DNA of 64,000 bases. Source: Candidatus Phyllobacterium onerii. GTDB taxonomy: Bacteria; Pseudomonadota; Alphaproteobacteria; Rhizobiales; Rhizobiaceae. The stretch spans positions 310,001 through 374,000 of the forward strand of contig NZ_JAQMHX010000006.1 in NCBI RefSeq assembly GCF_028331445.1, given 5' to 3'. Shown one piece after another: positions 36,975-46,635 of the stretch (positions are counted from its first letter, which is position 1; each line of letters begins with the position of its first letter). The notes under the pieces were generated by a model that saw only the letters and a program-made list of their open reading frames with translations, searched no databases and was not told the DNA's origin. Both the position numbers and the translations under genes were made by a program.

Positions 36975-37598
36975 TCAACCAAAAATATGCAAGGCCGCGA
37001 GCCCGACCGAGGCGCCGAGCCCGATGGCGATGCCTGCGGCAAGCGCTGCCACCAATAGGCCTGTTCCAAGCCAGACGCCGTCCTGTTCGCCAAGGCCGAT
37101 GGCCAAAAGGACAATGCCGAGCGCCGGCAGCTGATTGATGAGCGGGACCGGCAGGATGACAATCAGCGACATCAGCAGCGCGACGATGCTGACGACACGC
37201 TCGACGATCATTTGCGGAACGAACCAATAGCGCGGGCGTGCCAGCTTTTCAAAGCGAACGAGCATGGGCTCCAGCCTTGCAATGAACCTGCGATAGGTTT
37301 CGACCTGCATGGATTTGCGCCGCATGAAGGCGGGAAACCACGGTTTTTCAAAGCCCAGCAGCATCTGGATCGAGAGCAGCACCAGCGGAATGCCGAAGAT
37401 CGTGGAACTGCCCGGAGGAAGCGGCACGAGATTGAGCGCCGCAAAAAGGATCATGAGCGCGCCGAAACTACGTTCCGACAAGGCGTCGAGAATGTCGTCG
37501 AACGATATTCTTGTCGCAGGATCCGCGCCGATCTCGACCAGGACTTTGGACAAGCGCCGCGTATCCAGATCGTACGGCGCGCTATCATCGCCGCTCAT
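36975..37598 (-). CDS. exoD: ExoD-family membrane protein
   Basis: 207 residues with a polar N-terminus and several hydrophobic helices. The ExoD pattern is clear in [20 protein letters not shown] and [20 protein letters not shown]. ExoD was named for exopolysaccharide and alkaline-pH phenotypes in Sinorhizobium; its molecular role is unknown. Repeat element C abuts the start codon on the upstream side. The yaiI-type gene follows two bases downstream. Confidence 0.88.
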   Translation of the reverse strand: MSGDDSAPYDLDTRRLSKVLVEIGADPATRISFDDILDALSERSFGALMILFAALNLVPLPPGSSTIFGIPLVLLSIQMLLGFEKPWFPAFMRRKSMQVETYRRFIARLEPMLVRFEKLARPRYWFVPQMIVERVVSIVALLMSLIVILPVPLINQLPALGIVLLAIGLGEQDGVWLGTGLLVAALAAGIAIGLGASVGLAALHIFG

Positions 37599-37729
37599 CG
37601 ATATTCACGCTCTGACGGCCTGCAAATGGCGTTTTTCTGCGCTCCGGTGCTCACGTACCTTAAAGTACGCTGCGCTCCGGTGCTCGAAACCCACCATTTT
37701 CGTCGCGTCATGGCACGAATCTCAACAGT
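37599..37729 (+). repeat. Dispersed palindromic element, subtype I, copy C
   Basis: Nearly the same as copy B: TATTCACGCTCTGACGG on the left, TCGTCGCGTCATGGCACGAA on the right, core CGTAC-CTTAAA-GTACG, and flanking direct copies of TGCGCTCCGGTGCTC. It lies between hbd and exoD, both on the minus strand, so any exoD message starting from hbd would contain its complement. Confidence 0.9.
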
Positions 37730-37745
37730 CATGCGTAGAGGACAT

Positions 37746-38627
37746 TCAGCGCGTCGGAACGGGATGTTCGCCGCGATAATCATAGAAGCCGCGACCGGCC
37801 TTGCGTCCGAGCCAACCGGCCTCGACATATTTTACCAGGAGCGGGCAGGGGCGATATTTGGAATCCGCCAGGCCGTCATACAGTACCTGCATGATCGACA
37901 GGCAGGTATCGAGGCCGATGAAATCGGCCAGCTGCAACGGTCCCATGGGGTGATTGGCGCCGAGTTTCATCGCGGTGTCGATGGCATCGACCGAGCCGAC
38001 GCCCTCATAGAGCACATAGATCGCTTCGTTGATCATCGGCAGAAGGATGCGATTGACGATGAATGCCGGGAAATCCTCGGACACCGTAATGGTCTTGTCG
38101 AGGCTGGCGACAAATTCGCGGGCACTTTCGAATGTGACGTTCTCTGTCGCGATGCCGCGAATAAGCTCGACGAGATGCATCACCGGAACCGGATTCATGA
38201 AGTGAATGCCGATGAATCGTTCCGGGCGATCGGTGGTCGCAGCAAGGCGTGTGATCGATATCGATGAGGTGTTGGTGGCGAGAATGGCTTCCGGGTTGAG
38301 GTTGGGACAAAGCTGCGCGAAAATCTTGCGTTTTACGGTCTCATCTTCCGTGGCTGCTTCAATGGCAAGATCGACACCGGCGAGGTCCTCCATCCGCAAT
38401 GCCGGACGGATACGCGACATTCCCTTGACGCGCTCAGCTTCCTCGAGCTTGCCGTGGGATACCTGGCGGGCCATGTTGCCGTTGACGGTGGCGAGGGCCT
38501 TTTCGATCTGGTCCGCCGACTGGTCATGGATCAAAACATCGTATCCAGCCAAAGCGCAGACATGTGCAATACCGCTGCCCATCTGCCCTGCGCCAACAAT
38601 GCCTACGGTCTTGATCGAGCCTGCCAT
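37746..38627 (-). CDS. hbdA: 3-hydroxybutyryl-CoA dehydrogenase
   Basis: NAD(P)-dependent oxidation of 3-hydroxybutyryl-CoA or the reverse. The 293-residue product has the Rossmann motif GAGQMGSGIAHVCALAGYDV, LATNTSSISIT, the catalytic-histidine motif GIHFMNPVPVM, and the C-terminal domain NHPMGPLQLADFIGLD. It is downstream of etfB-etfA, a common grouping for fatty-acid/butyryl-CoA oxidation, with a hairpin between. Confidence 0.93.
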   Translation of the reverse strand: MAGSIKTVGIVGAGQMGSGIAHVCALAGYDVLIHDQSADQIEKALATVNGNMARQVSHGKLEEAERVKGMSRIRPALRMEDLAGVDLAIEAATEDETVKRKIFAQLCPNLNPEAILATNTSSISITRLAATTDRPERFIGIHFMNPVPVMHLVELIRGIATENVTFESAREFVASLDKTITVSEDFPAFIVNRILLPMINEAIYVLYEGVGSVDAIDTAMKLGANHPMGPLQLADFIGLDTCLSIMQVLYDGLADSKYRPCPLLVKYVEAGWLGRKAGRGFYDYRGEHPVPTR

Positions 38628-38669
38628 GTTTCCATCCGCTTTTTTATGAATATATCACACAAACTAAAT

Positions 38670-38699
38670 GGCCGGGGTAGCGTTCGTCTACCCCGGCCA
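38670..38699 (-). terminator. Hairpin between etfA and hbd
   Basis: GGCCGGGGTA and TACCCCGGCC form a perfect 10-bp stem around an 8-10-base loop. On the minus strand it is followed by ATTTAGTTTG, a weak U-rich tail. It may attenuate read-through from etfA into hbd. Confidence 0.55.
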
Positions 38700-38731
38700 A
38701 GCAATTTCATTTTAAAGTTCGAATTAAATAA

Positions 38732-39661
38732 TCAAAGCGCCTTTTCTAGCTCCGGCAGGATAACGAAGAGATCGCCGACGAGACCGTAGTCAGCGACCTG
38801 GAAGATCGGGGCTTCCTCGTCCTTGTTGATGGCGACGATGACCTTCGAATCCTTCATGCCAGCCAGATGCTGGATCGCGCCCGAAATACCGACGGCGATG
38901 TAAAGATCCGGTGCAACCACCTTGCCGGTCTGGCCAACCTGCCAGTCGTTCGGGGCGTAGCCGGCATCCACCGCAGCGCGCGAGGCGCCAACGGCTGCAC
39001 CGAGCTTGTCGGCAACCGGGAGGATGACTTCCTTGAACTTCTCGTTCGAGCCGAGTGCACGGCCGCCGGAGATGATGATCCTCGCCGAAGTCAGCTCTGG
39101 ACGGTCGCCGCCGGAAAGCTTGGCTTCGACGAACTTCGACAGGCCGGGGTTGGCAGCGGCGTTGACATTCTCGACGGAAGCCGAACCGCCTTCGCCGGCT
39201 GCCGCGAAGGTTGCGGTGCGCACAGTGATGACCTTCTTGGCATCGGTTGCCTGTACGGTCTGGATGGCGTTGCCCGCATAGATCGGGCGCTTGAACGTAT
39301 CGGCCGAGATCACCTCGATGATGTCCGAGACCTGCATGACGTCGAGCAGGGCAGCAACACGCGGCAGGATGTTCTTGCCGTTGGTGGTTGCGGCCGCAAT
39401 GATCGTGTCGTAATTGCCAGCGAGCGAAACGATGAGCGCTGCACTTGCCTCGGCAAGGCGGTTGGCCAGATCGTCACTGTCGGCCAGCAAAACCTTTTTG
39501 ACACCGGCAAGCTTGGCAGCCTGATCGGCAACGCCCTTGGCGCCTTTGCCCGCGACGAGCACATGCACATCGGAGCCGATGGCAAGCGCTGCCGTCAGTG
39601 CCTTTGCGGTCTGGTCGGAAAGGGTCTCGTTGTCATGTTCGGCAAAAAGAAGAATAGCCAT
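38732..39661 (-). CDS. etfA: Electron transfer flavoprotein alpha subunit
   Basis: 309 residues. The N-terminal domain begins [14 protein letters not shown]. The C-terminal FAD-binding domain contains [20 protein letters not shown], then [20 protein letters not shown] and [20 protein letters not shown]. It forms the heterodimer with EtfB that passes electrons from acyl-CoA dehydrogenases to ETF:quinone oxidoreductase. etfB lies 18 bases upstream in the same operon. Confidence 0.97.
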   Translation of the reverse strand: MAILLFAEHDNETLSDQTAKALTAALAIGSDVHVLVAGKGAKGVADQAAKLAGVKKVLLADSDDLANRLAEASAALIVSLAGNYDTIIAAATTNGKNILPRVAALLDVMQVSDIIEVISADTFKRPIYAGNAIQTVQATDAKKVITVRTATFAAAGEGGSASVENVNAAANPGLSKFVEAKLSGGDRPELTSARIIISGGRALGSNEKFKEVILPVADKLGAAVGASRAAVDAGYAPNDWQVGQTGKVVAPDLYIAVGISGAIQHLAGMKDSKVIVAINKDEEAPIFQVADYGLVGDLFVILPELEKAL

Positions 39662-39679
39662 GGTGAAATTCCTTATCCT

Positions 39680-40432
39680 TTAAATCAGAACGCCGGCTTC
39701 GTTCTTCAGCTTGCTGATGAGTTCAGCGACATCCTTGACCTTGACGCCCGCCTTGCGGCCACCCGGCTCTTCAGTCTTGATGACCTTCAAACGCGGCTTG
39801 GTATCGACGCCATAATCGGCAGCGGACTTTTCATCCAGCGGCTTTTTCTTGGCCTTCATGATGTTCGGTAGCGAGGCATAACGCGGCTGGTTCAAGCGGA
39901 GATCGGTAGTGACGATCGCCGGGAGCGTGATTTCGATGGTCTGCAGGCCGCCATCGACTTCGCGCGTGACCTGGGCATTGTCGTTACCGAGTTCAACCTT
40001 CGATGCGAAGGTGCCCTGGCTCCAGCCGAGCAGGGCCGCAAGCATCTGACCTGTCTGGTTGGCATCGTCATCGATCGCCTGCTTGCCGAGGATGACCAGC
40101 TTTGGCTGTTCGGCATCGACGACGCCCTTCAAAATCTTGGCGACAGCGAGCGGCTCGACGATATCGTCGACCTTGACGAGAATGCCGCGGTCGGCACCCA
40201 TGGCGAGCGCGGTGCGGATGGTTTCCTGCGCCTGCGCCGGTCCGATCGATACGACGACCACTTCCTCTACCTTGCCGGCTTCCTTCAGACGGAGCGCTTC
40301 CTCGACTGCGATTTCGTCGAACGGGTTCATCGACATCTTCACATTGGCAAGTTCAACGCCGGAGCCGTCGCCTTTAACCCTGATCTTCACGTTGTAATCG
40401 ACTACCCGCTTTACCGGTACGAGGACTTTCAT
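39680..40432 (-). CDS. etfB: Electron transfer flavoprotein beta subunit
   Basis: 250 residues: [20 protein letters not shown] at the start, the AMP-binding [31 protein letters not shown], and the recognition-loop-like [20 protein letters not shown] with KAKKKP following. The ATG has GAGGGA upstream. It is first in the etfB-etfA-(hbd) run; the 182-base upstream gap would hold the promoter. Confidence 0.97.
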   Translation of the reverse strand: MKVLVPVKRVVDYNVKIRVKGDGSGVELANVKMSMNPFDEIAVEEALRLKEAGKVEEVVVVSIGPAQAQETIRTALAMGADRGILVKVDDIVEPLAVAKILKGVVDAEQPKLVILGKQAIDDDANQTGQMLAALLGWSQGTFASKVELGNDNAQVTREVDGGLQTIEITLPAIVTTDLRLNQPRYASLPNIMKAKKKPLDEKSAADYGVDTKPRLKVIKTEEPGGRKAGVKVKDVAELISKLKNEAGVLI

Positions 40433-40614
40433 AGGGATTCCCTCTCAAATAAACGAAGGACAGATTTACCTGTCCGGTGGTGCTACCCGCTTGCCGGAAG
40501 CCGACATGGAGGTGAGAAAAACGACACGTTTGTGCCGGGATTGCGCGGGACCGTAATTATGGGCGGAGTAAAGGTCAATCTGGCTGCGCCAAGTTCAACC
40601 GATTGAAAGAACGA

Positions 40615-41376
40615 TCATCGGCCCCACTTGACCGGTTCTGCCTCGCGGGTGACTGGCTCCGGTTGCTTATCCACCACCACTGCGCGCGGCGAAACGATGG
40701 CCCGGTCAAACAGTGGCACGCTTCGGCGTTTCATGATCACGATTAGAACAGCGCCGGCGATGATGCCGCCGACATGGGCCGGCCAGGACACCTGTTCCTG
40801 CCCGCCCCATAAAAGCATTGCGAATTGTATCACAACCCACAGCACCAGCGGATATATTGCCGGGATGCGCAGGGGAATGCGACCAAACGCCAGCACCCAG
40901 ACTTTTACGCGGGGGTGAAGCAGCAGATAGGCGGAGACAATGCCGGCAATGGCGCCAGAAGCGCCGATGAGCGGCGCTTCTGAATTTGGCAGGATCACGC
41001 CATGCAGGAATGCTCCGGCTGCGGCGCACAGAAGATAGAAGATCAGAAACTTGATGTGACCGAGCGCGTCTTCGACATTGTCGCCGAAAACCCAGAGGAA
41101 CAGCATATTGCCGCCGAGATGGAACATGTCGGCGTGCAGGAAAGCGTAGGTGATGTAGGTGAAATCGGACGGGACGAAGTAATAACGGGCAGGCAGAACC
41201 GCCATGTCATGGATGACGGCGGGTATGTAACCGAGGCCGATCGCGGCGGCCTGGGCAGTCTCGCCGTCAACAGCCATGACCAGATAGACAAGCACGTTGA
41301 TGGCGATCAGCGAGAGCGTCACATATTGCAGCTTGATGTATTTGAGACTGTTGGCGTCATGCAACGGAATGAACAT
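40615..41376 (-). CDS. Rhomboid-family intramembrane serine protease
   Basis: 253 residues with about six hydrophobic helices. The catalytic serine is Ser140 in GASGAIAG, and the partner histidine lies in the last helix (WPAHVGGIIAGAVL). HADMFHLGGNMLFLWVFGDN carries the conserved HxxxN pattern. A basic tail of about 50 residues follows the last helix. Substrates are unknown. It precedes etfB on the same strand's far side and is followed upstream by pduO. Confidence 0.9.
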   Translation of the reverse strand: MFIPLHDANSLKYIKLQYVTLSLIAINVLVYLVMAVDGETAQAAAIGLGYIPAVIHDMAVLPARYYFVPSDFTYITYAFLHADMFHLGGNMLFLWVFGDNVEDALGHIKFLIFYLLCAAAGAFLHGVILPNSEAPLIGASGAIAGIVSAYLLLHPRVKVWVLAFGRIPLRIPAIYPLVLWVVIQFAMLLWGGQEQVSWPAHVGGIIAGAVLIVIMKRRSVPLFDRAIVSPRAVVVDKQPEPVTREAEPVKWGR

Positions 41377-41426
41377 CGGCGCCGGTCCCCAGGCTTAGCA
41401 GTTATGACGTTTAGCGATTGTGGCAT

Positions 41427-42008
41427 TTAGCGATTGTGGCCGGGCACCCATAACACGTCCTTCGCGCCATTGTCATTGACCACGCGGGCGGCGACGAAGA
41501 GAAAATCCGACACGCGGTTGATGTATTTCAGGGCGGCCGGTGTGACGGTCTCATCCGGCTTCTGGGCGAGTTCGACCATCTGCCGCTCGGCGCGGCGCGC
41601 TACGGTGCGGGCAAGGTGCAGCGCGGCGGATGCGGGCGAGCCGCCCGGCAGCACAAAGGAGCGCAATGGCGCAAGGTTTGCGTTCAACCGGTCGATCTCC
41701 GTTTCGAGCCGCAGGACCTGGCTGTCGATGATGCGCAAGGGCTCGTAGGCAAGCGTTTCGCCTGTATCGGGCGTTGCAAGATCGGCACCGAGATCGAAGA
41801 GGTCGTTCTGGATGCGCATGAGCATGGCGTCGAGCTCGGGGAACGTTTTCTCCGTGTGGAGCCGAGCAAGCCCGAGACAAGAATTTGCTTCGTCCACGGT
41901 GCCGTAGGCTTCAACGCGCAGATCATGTTTGAGACGGCGTTCGCCGCTGCCGAGGCCGGTCGTGCCGTCATCGCCCGTACGCGTGTATATCTTGTTGAGC
42001 TTGACCAT
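41427..42008 (-). CDS. Cob(I)yrinic acid a,c-diamide adenosyltransferase, PduO type
   Basis: A 193-residue ATP:corrinoid adenosyltransferase. The N-terminal KIYTRTGDDGTTGLGSGER is the ATP-binding signature, followed by VEAYGTVDEANSCLGLAR, and by RSFVLPGGSPASAALHLART and then RRAER, as in the PduO trimer family. It adenosylates the corrinoid made with the help of CobST near 5 kb, although the genes are far apart. ATG 42008 (MVKLNKIY) is preferred over an upstream in-frame start inside the twin-membrane protein gene. Confidence 0.94.
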   Translation of the reverse strand: MVKLNKIYTRTGDDGTTGLGSGERRLKHDLRVEAYGTVDEANSCLGLARLHTEKTFPELDAMLMRIQNDLFDLGADLATPDTGETLAYEPLRIIDSQVLRLETEIDRLNANLAPLRSFVLPGGSPASAALHLARTVARRAERQMVELAQKPDETVTPAALKYINRVSDFLFVAARVVNDNGAKDVLWVPGHNR

Positions 42009-42021
42009 ATGATTGATGTCT

Positions 42022-42219
42022 CTAGCCTGCCGCGCGGTGGAAATAGATCGCACCGACGATGAGGATAATGGCGACCAGCTGCAATAATATGCGCAATTGC
42101 ATCATCTTGTTGGAGAAGTTGGCGTCGCCGCCCTTCATCATGTTGCGCAGGCCAATCAGAAGCACGATGGTCACCGCGGCAATTGCCACGAGCGCCAGAA
42201 ATTTGAAAATGACATCCAT
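42022..42219 (-). CDS. Twin transmembrane protein, HIG1-domain-like
   Basis: A 65-residue protein with two hydrophobic helices (FLALVAIAAVTIVLLIGLRN and LRILLQLVAIILIVGAIYFH) separated by a charged loop, MMKGGDANFSNKMMQ. This layout and the NKMMQLRI motif match bacterial HIG1-type proteins, which in other systems tune cytochrome oxidase. Here function is unknown. It starts a tight pair with pduO (13-base gap). Confidence 0.85.
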   Translation of the reverse strand: MDVIFKFLALVAIAAVTIVLLIGLRNMMKGGDANFSNKMMQLRILLQLVAIILIVGAIYFHRAAG

Positions 42220-42262
42220 ACTCTATTCCTTGATCGTCAGACTTGCCTGCAGTCTGCTCCTG

Positions 42263-43096
42263 TCACGACTGGCTCGCAAGCACGCGATATAGCGCACGTG
42301 CGGATAGAAATCTGCGGGCAAAGTTGGCAATTTTTGCAGGTCGCGTCACCAGATAGTGGGGCTTGGGACGTGGGCTTTCCAGCGCATGCTTCAGAACAGC
42401 GTATACGGCCTCTGGGCCAAGCTTGAAGCGCGACTTGCGGCCTTCCAGCGAGAACTGGCCGACAAGCTTGCGGTAGACCTCGCAATGCACCGATTTTTCG
42501 ACGTCGATATACCGCTCGACCTGCTGGAAGGCATTGGAGGTGAAACGCGATTCGATTGCGCCGGGTTCAATGAGCGAGACTTCAATGCCGGAGCCCTTCA
42601 GTTCCATGCGCTGCGTCAGCATGAGGCCTTCAAGCGCGAACTTCGCGGCAACATAGGCTCCGCGCCATTTCATCGGCAAGAGGCCGAGAATCGATGAACA
42701 ATGAACGATACGGCCGTGACCCTGTGCCCGCATAACCGGGACGATGAGCTGCGTCAGTTCATGCCAGCCAAAGAACGCGGCATCGAACTGTTCCCTGAGC
42801 GTTGCAATCGGAATGTCTTCGACAGCGCCGGGCAAGGCATAGGCGCCGTTGTTGTAAAGCGCATCCAGCGTGCCGCCGGTTTCGCTGAGCACTGCTTTGA
42901 CCAGCGCAGAGATCGATTCGGATTTGCTGTAGTCCATGTAAAAGGCGGTGAAGCCGTCTGCCTGAAGCATTTCAATATCTGCGGGATTCCGGGCGGTCGC
43001 GAAGACGGTCCAGCCATCCTGCTTCAACGCCCGGGCGCAATGGGCACCTATGCCGCTGGAACATCCTGTGATCAAAATCGTTCTGGAACGGGCCAT
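42263..43096 (-). CDS. Short-chain dehydrogenase/reductase
   Basis: 277 residues. The cofactor motif is TGCSSGIGAHCARALK (TGxxxGIG), and the catalytic set is the serine in HCSSILGLLP with YxxxK in AYVAAKFALEG. NNGAYALPG is the NNAG-like element. The C-terminal extension (YHAR-like, KPHYLVTRPAKIANFARRFL) fits the classical SDR subgroup often annotated as retinol or oxidoreductase-like. Substrate is unknown. ATG 43096 is chosen over a TTG at 43114. Confidence 0.88.
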   Translation of the reverse strand: MARSRTILITGCSSGIGAHCARALKQDGWTVFATARNPADIEMLQADGFTAFYMDYSKSESISALVKAVLSETGGTLDALYNNGAYALPGAVEDIPIATLREQFDAAFFGWHELTQLIVPVMRAQGHGRIVHCSSILGLLPMKWRGAYVAAKFALEGLMLTQRMELKGSGIEVSLIEPGAIESRFTSNAFQQVERYIDVEKSVHCEVYRKLVGQFSLEGRKSRFKLGPEAVYAVLKHALESPRPKPHYLVTRPAKIANFARRFLSARALYRVLASQS

Positions 43097-43190
43097 GTTT
43101 ACCGGATGTTTCAACTAAGGTGTTTTAAACACTTCACATATTCGCCGTTGCCTTGCAATCTCGAGGTCAGGAAGGGGCAGACCATAATCG

Positions 43191-44045
43191 ATGCGTAGGG
43201 CAAAAACTTTTCTTTGGCGTGTTGTCGTCGATACGTGGCGGCATTTCAGCACCGATGATGGTTGGGCGCTCGCAAGCCATGTTGCCCTTTCGGGAATTCT
43301 TGCGCTTTTTCCGTTCCTGATTTTTGCGACTTCTCTCGCAAGTTTTCTTGGCGCAAGCGCCTTCACCGATACGGCTGTTCATGTGATCTTCGATACTTGG
43401 CCGGAGGTAATCGCCAAGCCGATTGCGCAGGAAGTCCGAAATGTCCTCAATATCCAGCGCGGCGGCCTTTTGACGATCAGCGTGATCGCGGCAGCCTATT
43501 TTGCCTCGAACGGTATCGAAGCGCTGCGGGTGGCGCTCAACCGCGCTTATCGCGTGATCGATACGCGTTCGATCATCTATTGCCGCCTGCAAAGCCTCGG
43601 CTATGTCATTGTCGCGACGATCGGCATCATGGCCATCAGCTTCCTGCTGATCCTTGCGCCGCTCGCCATGCGTATAGCGGCCATCTATGTCCCGGAACTG
43701 GTTCTCGTATCAGGAACGATCAGTTTCTGGCGCTATTGTATTGCCTCGGCTGTGCTGATCATCGGCTTGCTGGTCGTGCATTTGTGGCTGCCGGCCGGGC
43801 ACCGCCGGTTTGTCGAGATCTTGCCCGGCGTCCTGTTGACGCTGCTTGCCTGGACCGTTGGCGCTACGATCTTTGCAAGTTATCTCGAAACCTTTGCAAC
43901 CTATGTGTCGACTTATGCGGGCCTCGCATCGATCATGGCGGCGATCGTTTTCCTCTATATTGTTGCGGCGATCTTCATCATCGGCGCGGAAATCAATGCC
44001 GCGATCATCCGTTATTGGGAAATCGAGGAAGCCACGCGTCTCTGA
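43191..44045 (+). CDS. YihY/BrkB-family membrane protein
   Basis: A 284-residue polytopic protein of the YihY (formerly 'ribonuclease BN') family. HVALSGILALFPFLIFATSL is the conserved first helix, followed by AAYFASNGIEALRVALNRAY and a C-terminal helix pair ending GAEINAAIIRYWE. The family is not a nuclease; its role is unknown. The 3' end overlaps the convergent DMT transporter gene by 34 bases. Confidence 0.9.
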   Translation: MRRAKTFLWRVVVDTWRHFSTDDGWALASHVALSGILALFPFLIFATSLASFLGASAFTDTAVHVIFDTWPEVIAKPIAQEVRNVLNIQRGGLLTISVIAAAYFASNGIEALRVALNRAYRVIDTRSIIYCRLQSLGYVIVATIGIMAISFLLILAPLAMRIAAIYVPELVLVSGTISFWRYCIASAVLIIGLLVVHLWLPAGHRRFVEILPGVLLTLLAWTVGATIFASYLETFATYVSTYAGLASIMAAIVFLYIVAAIFIIGAEINAAIIRYWEIEEATRL

Positions 44046-44923
44046 CCCGTCGAGAGGGCAACGCCTAGGCTGGCAATGACCATTCCGACCAGCTGGAACG
44101 GTGTCAGTGTCTCGCCGAATAGCGCATAGGCCATCAGTGCCGTGACACCCGGAACCAGATAGAACAGCGATGCAACCTTGGACACTGCCCCTTGATTGAT
44201 GAGCAGCATCAGCAGAAGCACAGCGCCGATCGACAGGACGAACACCAGCCAGAACATCGCGAATACCAATTCGCCCGACCAGATTATCGTGTGCGTTTCC
44301 AGTAACAGCGAGCATATGCCGGTGAGGACGGCAGCGCCGAGATATTGCAGGGTCGTACCCGCCTTCAAGTCGATAGTGCCGACGAAGCGTTTCTGCCAGA
44401 CGGTGCCAATGCTGATGGCGACAACTGAAAAGATTGCTGCCGAAACGGTTGCCGGGGTGATGCCGCCGGCAGAAATGACGAGCTTTGGCCAAAGGACCAT
44501 GGCGACGCCGATGCAGCCGACGGCAAGCCCGGCCCAATGACGCGGCTGGATGGATTCGCCAAGGACCAGCCCTGCGATCAGCGCTGTGATCAAGGGCTGC
44601 AGTCCAACGACGAGTGCTGACATGCCTGCGGGCAATCCATTGTGAATGGCCCAGAAGGCGGCGCCGAGATAGGCTCCGTGTATGAGGCATCCCGCAATGA
44701 TCGCGTGCATTGCACCACGTTTGCTGGGCCAGTGATTGCCATCGAGTACCACCCAGACGCCAAGGATAACGCCCGCGATCAAAAACCGAATCGTTAGGAA
44801 ATAGAACGGCTCTATGTAGGGCATGGCATAGCGCGCGCCGATGAAGCCGGTGGCCCAAAGAACGACGAACAGAGCGGGGAAATAGCGGACAGGCATAGTC
44901 ACGGGACCGGATCGGGAATGCAT
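44012..44923 (-). CDS. DMT/EamA-family transporter
   Basis: A 303-residue protein with ten hydrophobic helices in two EamA repeats. LWATGFIGARYAMPYIEPF near the N-terminus and GLVLGESIQPRHWAGLAVG at the end of the first repeat are typical. Substrate is unknown. It is distinct from the other DMT gene at 10.4 kb, which resembles the YddG branch more. Confidence 0.88.
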   Translation of the reverse strand: MHSRSGPVTMPVRYFPALFVVLWATGFIGARYAMPYIEPFYFLTIRFLIAGVILGVWVVLDGNHWPSKRGAMHAIIAGCLIHGAYLGAAFWAIHNGLPAGMSALVVGLQPLITALIAGLVLGESIQPRHWAGLAVGCIGVAMVLWPKLVISAGGITPATVSAAIFSVVAISIGTVWQKRFVGTIDLKAGTTLQYLGAAVLTGICSLLLETHTIIWSGELVFAMFWLVFVLSIGAVLLLMLLINQGAVSKVASLFYLVPGVTALMAYALFGETLTPFQLVGMVIASLGVALSTGQRRVASSISQ

Positions 44924-44963
44924 TGTTGTGCTGATCTATACCCGAACGAACATCGGCGATAGA

Positions 44964-45824
44964 TCACAACCCGATCATAGCGTGTATCTCCTGACAGGTG
45001 ACACCTTCTTGCCGCAGTGAACGCAACGCCGTGTTCTTGCGGCTTTTCGAAAGTTTCTCCCCGTCTCGATCCAGGATAAGTGCATGGTGATGATAGAGAG
45101 GTGGCTCGATATCGAATAATCGCTGCAGCAGGCGATGGACGCTGGTCGCCTGGAAAAGGTCCTCGCCGCGCACGACGTGAGTGATGTCTTGCAGCGCGTC
45201 GTCGATCACGACGGATAGATGATAGCTCGTCGGCATATCCTTTCGCGCAATGATGACGTCACCCCAAACGCCCGGTGCCGCTTCAACAGCGCGTTTTTCA
45301 TCGGCAAGTTCGGTCCAGAACAGTGGCTCGCCGATGTGTTCGAGTGCGCTGTCCATGTTCAGGCGCCACGAAAATGGCTGTCCTTCACTTATGCGCCGTT
45401 CGCGCTCGCGGGCTGAAAGCTGCCGGTCCGTTGGCGGATAGAGCAGGGCTCCGTCCGGATCGCGCGGCCAACTCTCATTTCCGCCAAGGTTTTCGATTTC
45501 GCTTTTGATCTCGCCGCGGCTTAGAAACGCTGGGTAGACAAGCTCCATATCGATCAGCCTATCGAGCGCCTCACGGTAGACAGCGAAGTGCTCCGACTGG
45601 CGGCGGACCGGCTTCTCCCAATCGAAGCCGATCCAGTGAAGGTCCTCCTGCATCGTCTGTTCGAGTTCCGGCGTGCAGCGCCCCCGGTCGATATCTTCCA
45701 TGCGCAGGAGCAATCTGCCGCCTGCATCGCGCGCCATCTGCTGGTTGAGCAACGCGGAATAGGCATGGCCGAGGTGCAGATGGCCATTGGGGCTGGGGGC
45801 GAAACGAAATACCGGAACTGTCAT
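44964..45824 (-). CDS. gluQRS: Glutamyl-Q tRNA(Asp) synthetase
   Basis: Transfers glutamate to queuosine in tRNA(Asp). The 286-residue product is a truncated glutamyl-tRNA synthetase with no anticodon domain: HIGH region FAPSPNGHLHLGHAYSALLN, DIDRGRCTPE, VVRGEDLFQATSVHRLLQ, and the KMSKS-like EKLSKSRKN. ATG 45824 is chosen because MTVPVFRFAPSPNG is the usual N-terminus. A queuosine-precursor transporter gene lies elsewhere in the window (8.2 kb). Confidence 0.94.
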   Translation of the reverse strand: MTVPVFRFAPSPNGHLHLGHAYSALLNQQMARDAGGRLLLRMEDIDRGRCTPELEQTMQEDLHWIGFDWEKPVRRQSEHFAVYREALDRLIDMELVYPAFLSRGEIKSEIENLGGNESWPRDPDGALLYPPTDRQLSARERERRISEGQPFSWRLNMDSALEHIGEPLFWTELADEKRAVEAAPGVWGDVIIARKDMPTSYHLSVVIDDALQDITHVVRGEDLFQATSVHRLLQRLFDIEPPLYHHHALILDRDGEKLSKSRKNTALRSLRQEGVTCQEIHAMIGL

Positions 45825-45904
45825 GAGTGATGAGTGGCGTTCTTGCGTGGGTATCAAGGCAATTGATACGGTGTTTCCCAAACGAAGCAAAGTGAACGAT
45901 CGCA

Positions 45905-46549
45905 ATGCGCAGAATTGATACGCTCGAGGATATCGCGGAAGGGCTGGAAGCCTTGCTGCAAACCCACCCCGAACTTGTGGCGATAGCGGAACGCGCGGGG
46001 CCGCTGCCGCTGCGCCGCTCCGTCCCTGGCTTCGAGAGCCTCGCCTCGGTGATCGTTTCGCAGCAGGTCTCCAAGGCCAGTGCCGATTCGATCTGGAAGC
46101 GGCTTGTCAGCATCATCGATCCCCTGACACCGGAAAACTATCTTGCTGCCGGCGAGGAGGCGTGGCGGGTTGCCGGCCTATCCCGCGCCAAACAGGCCAC
46201 TCTCGCCCGGATCAGCGAAGCAGTCATTGCCGGAGAACTCGACCTCACCGCTTTGGCGGATATGCCGATCGACGAGGCCATGCAGGTCATGACCAACGTG
46301 AAGGGTATCGGGCCCTGGACGGCGGAAGTCTATCTGCTGTTTTCGGCAGGCCATGCGGATGTCTTCCCGTCGGGCGACGTCGCGCTTCAGCATGCCTATG
46401 CCCATGCCTATGGCGAATCAGTACGGCCGGATTCCAAGGCGTTGCGGCTCTTTGCCGAGCGCTGGACCCCGTGGCGCGGTGTTGCCGCCCGACTTTTCTG
46501 GGCTTACTATGCCGCCACGCGTGGCCGCGATGGCACACCAATGCCATGA
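45905..46549 (+). CDS. DNA-3-methyladenine glycosylase, AlkA-like
   Basis: A 214-residue base-excision repair glycosylase. The helix-hairpin-helix is in NVKGIGPWTAEVYLLF, and the catalytic Asp lies in the following DVFPSGDVAL. The FESLASVIVSQQVSKASADS block is conserved in AlkA/Mag proteins. It lacks the N-terminal beta domain of E. coli AlkA, as in the shorter Mag1-like group. It is divergent from gluQRS. Confidence 0.92.
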   Translation: MRRIDTLEDIAEGLEALLQTHPELVAIAERAGPLPLRRSVPGFESLASVIVSQQVSKASADSIWKRLVSIIDPLTPENYLAAGEEAWRVAGLSRAKQATLARISEAVIAGELDLTALADMPIDEAMQVMTNVKGIGPWTAEVYLLFSAGHADVFPSGDVALQHAYAHAYGESVRPDSKALRLFAERWTPWRGVAARLFWAYYAATRGRDGTPMP

Positions 46550-46635
46550 AGTTGAAATAACGGGGTTTTTCCTCAGCAAACACCGCAATTTGCTTCACAT
46601 TCCTGTCACGTCCAGCTTACAATAATGCAAGCCTG

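Noticed and set aside
38867-39871. 334-codon plus-strand frame opposite etfA/etfB
   Set aside because: Antisense shadow of conserved etf coding sequence; no start signal and no protein pattern.
43710-44858. 382-codon minus-strand frame across the YihY and DMT genes
   Set aside because: It runs through two well-supported genes in another frame, has Arg/His/Cys-rich shadow composition and no recognisable motif.
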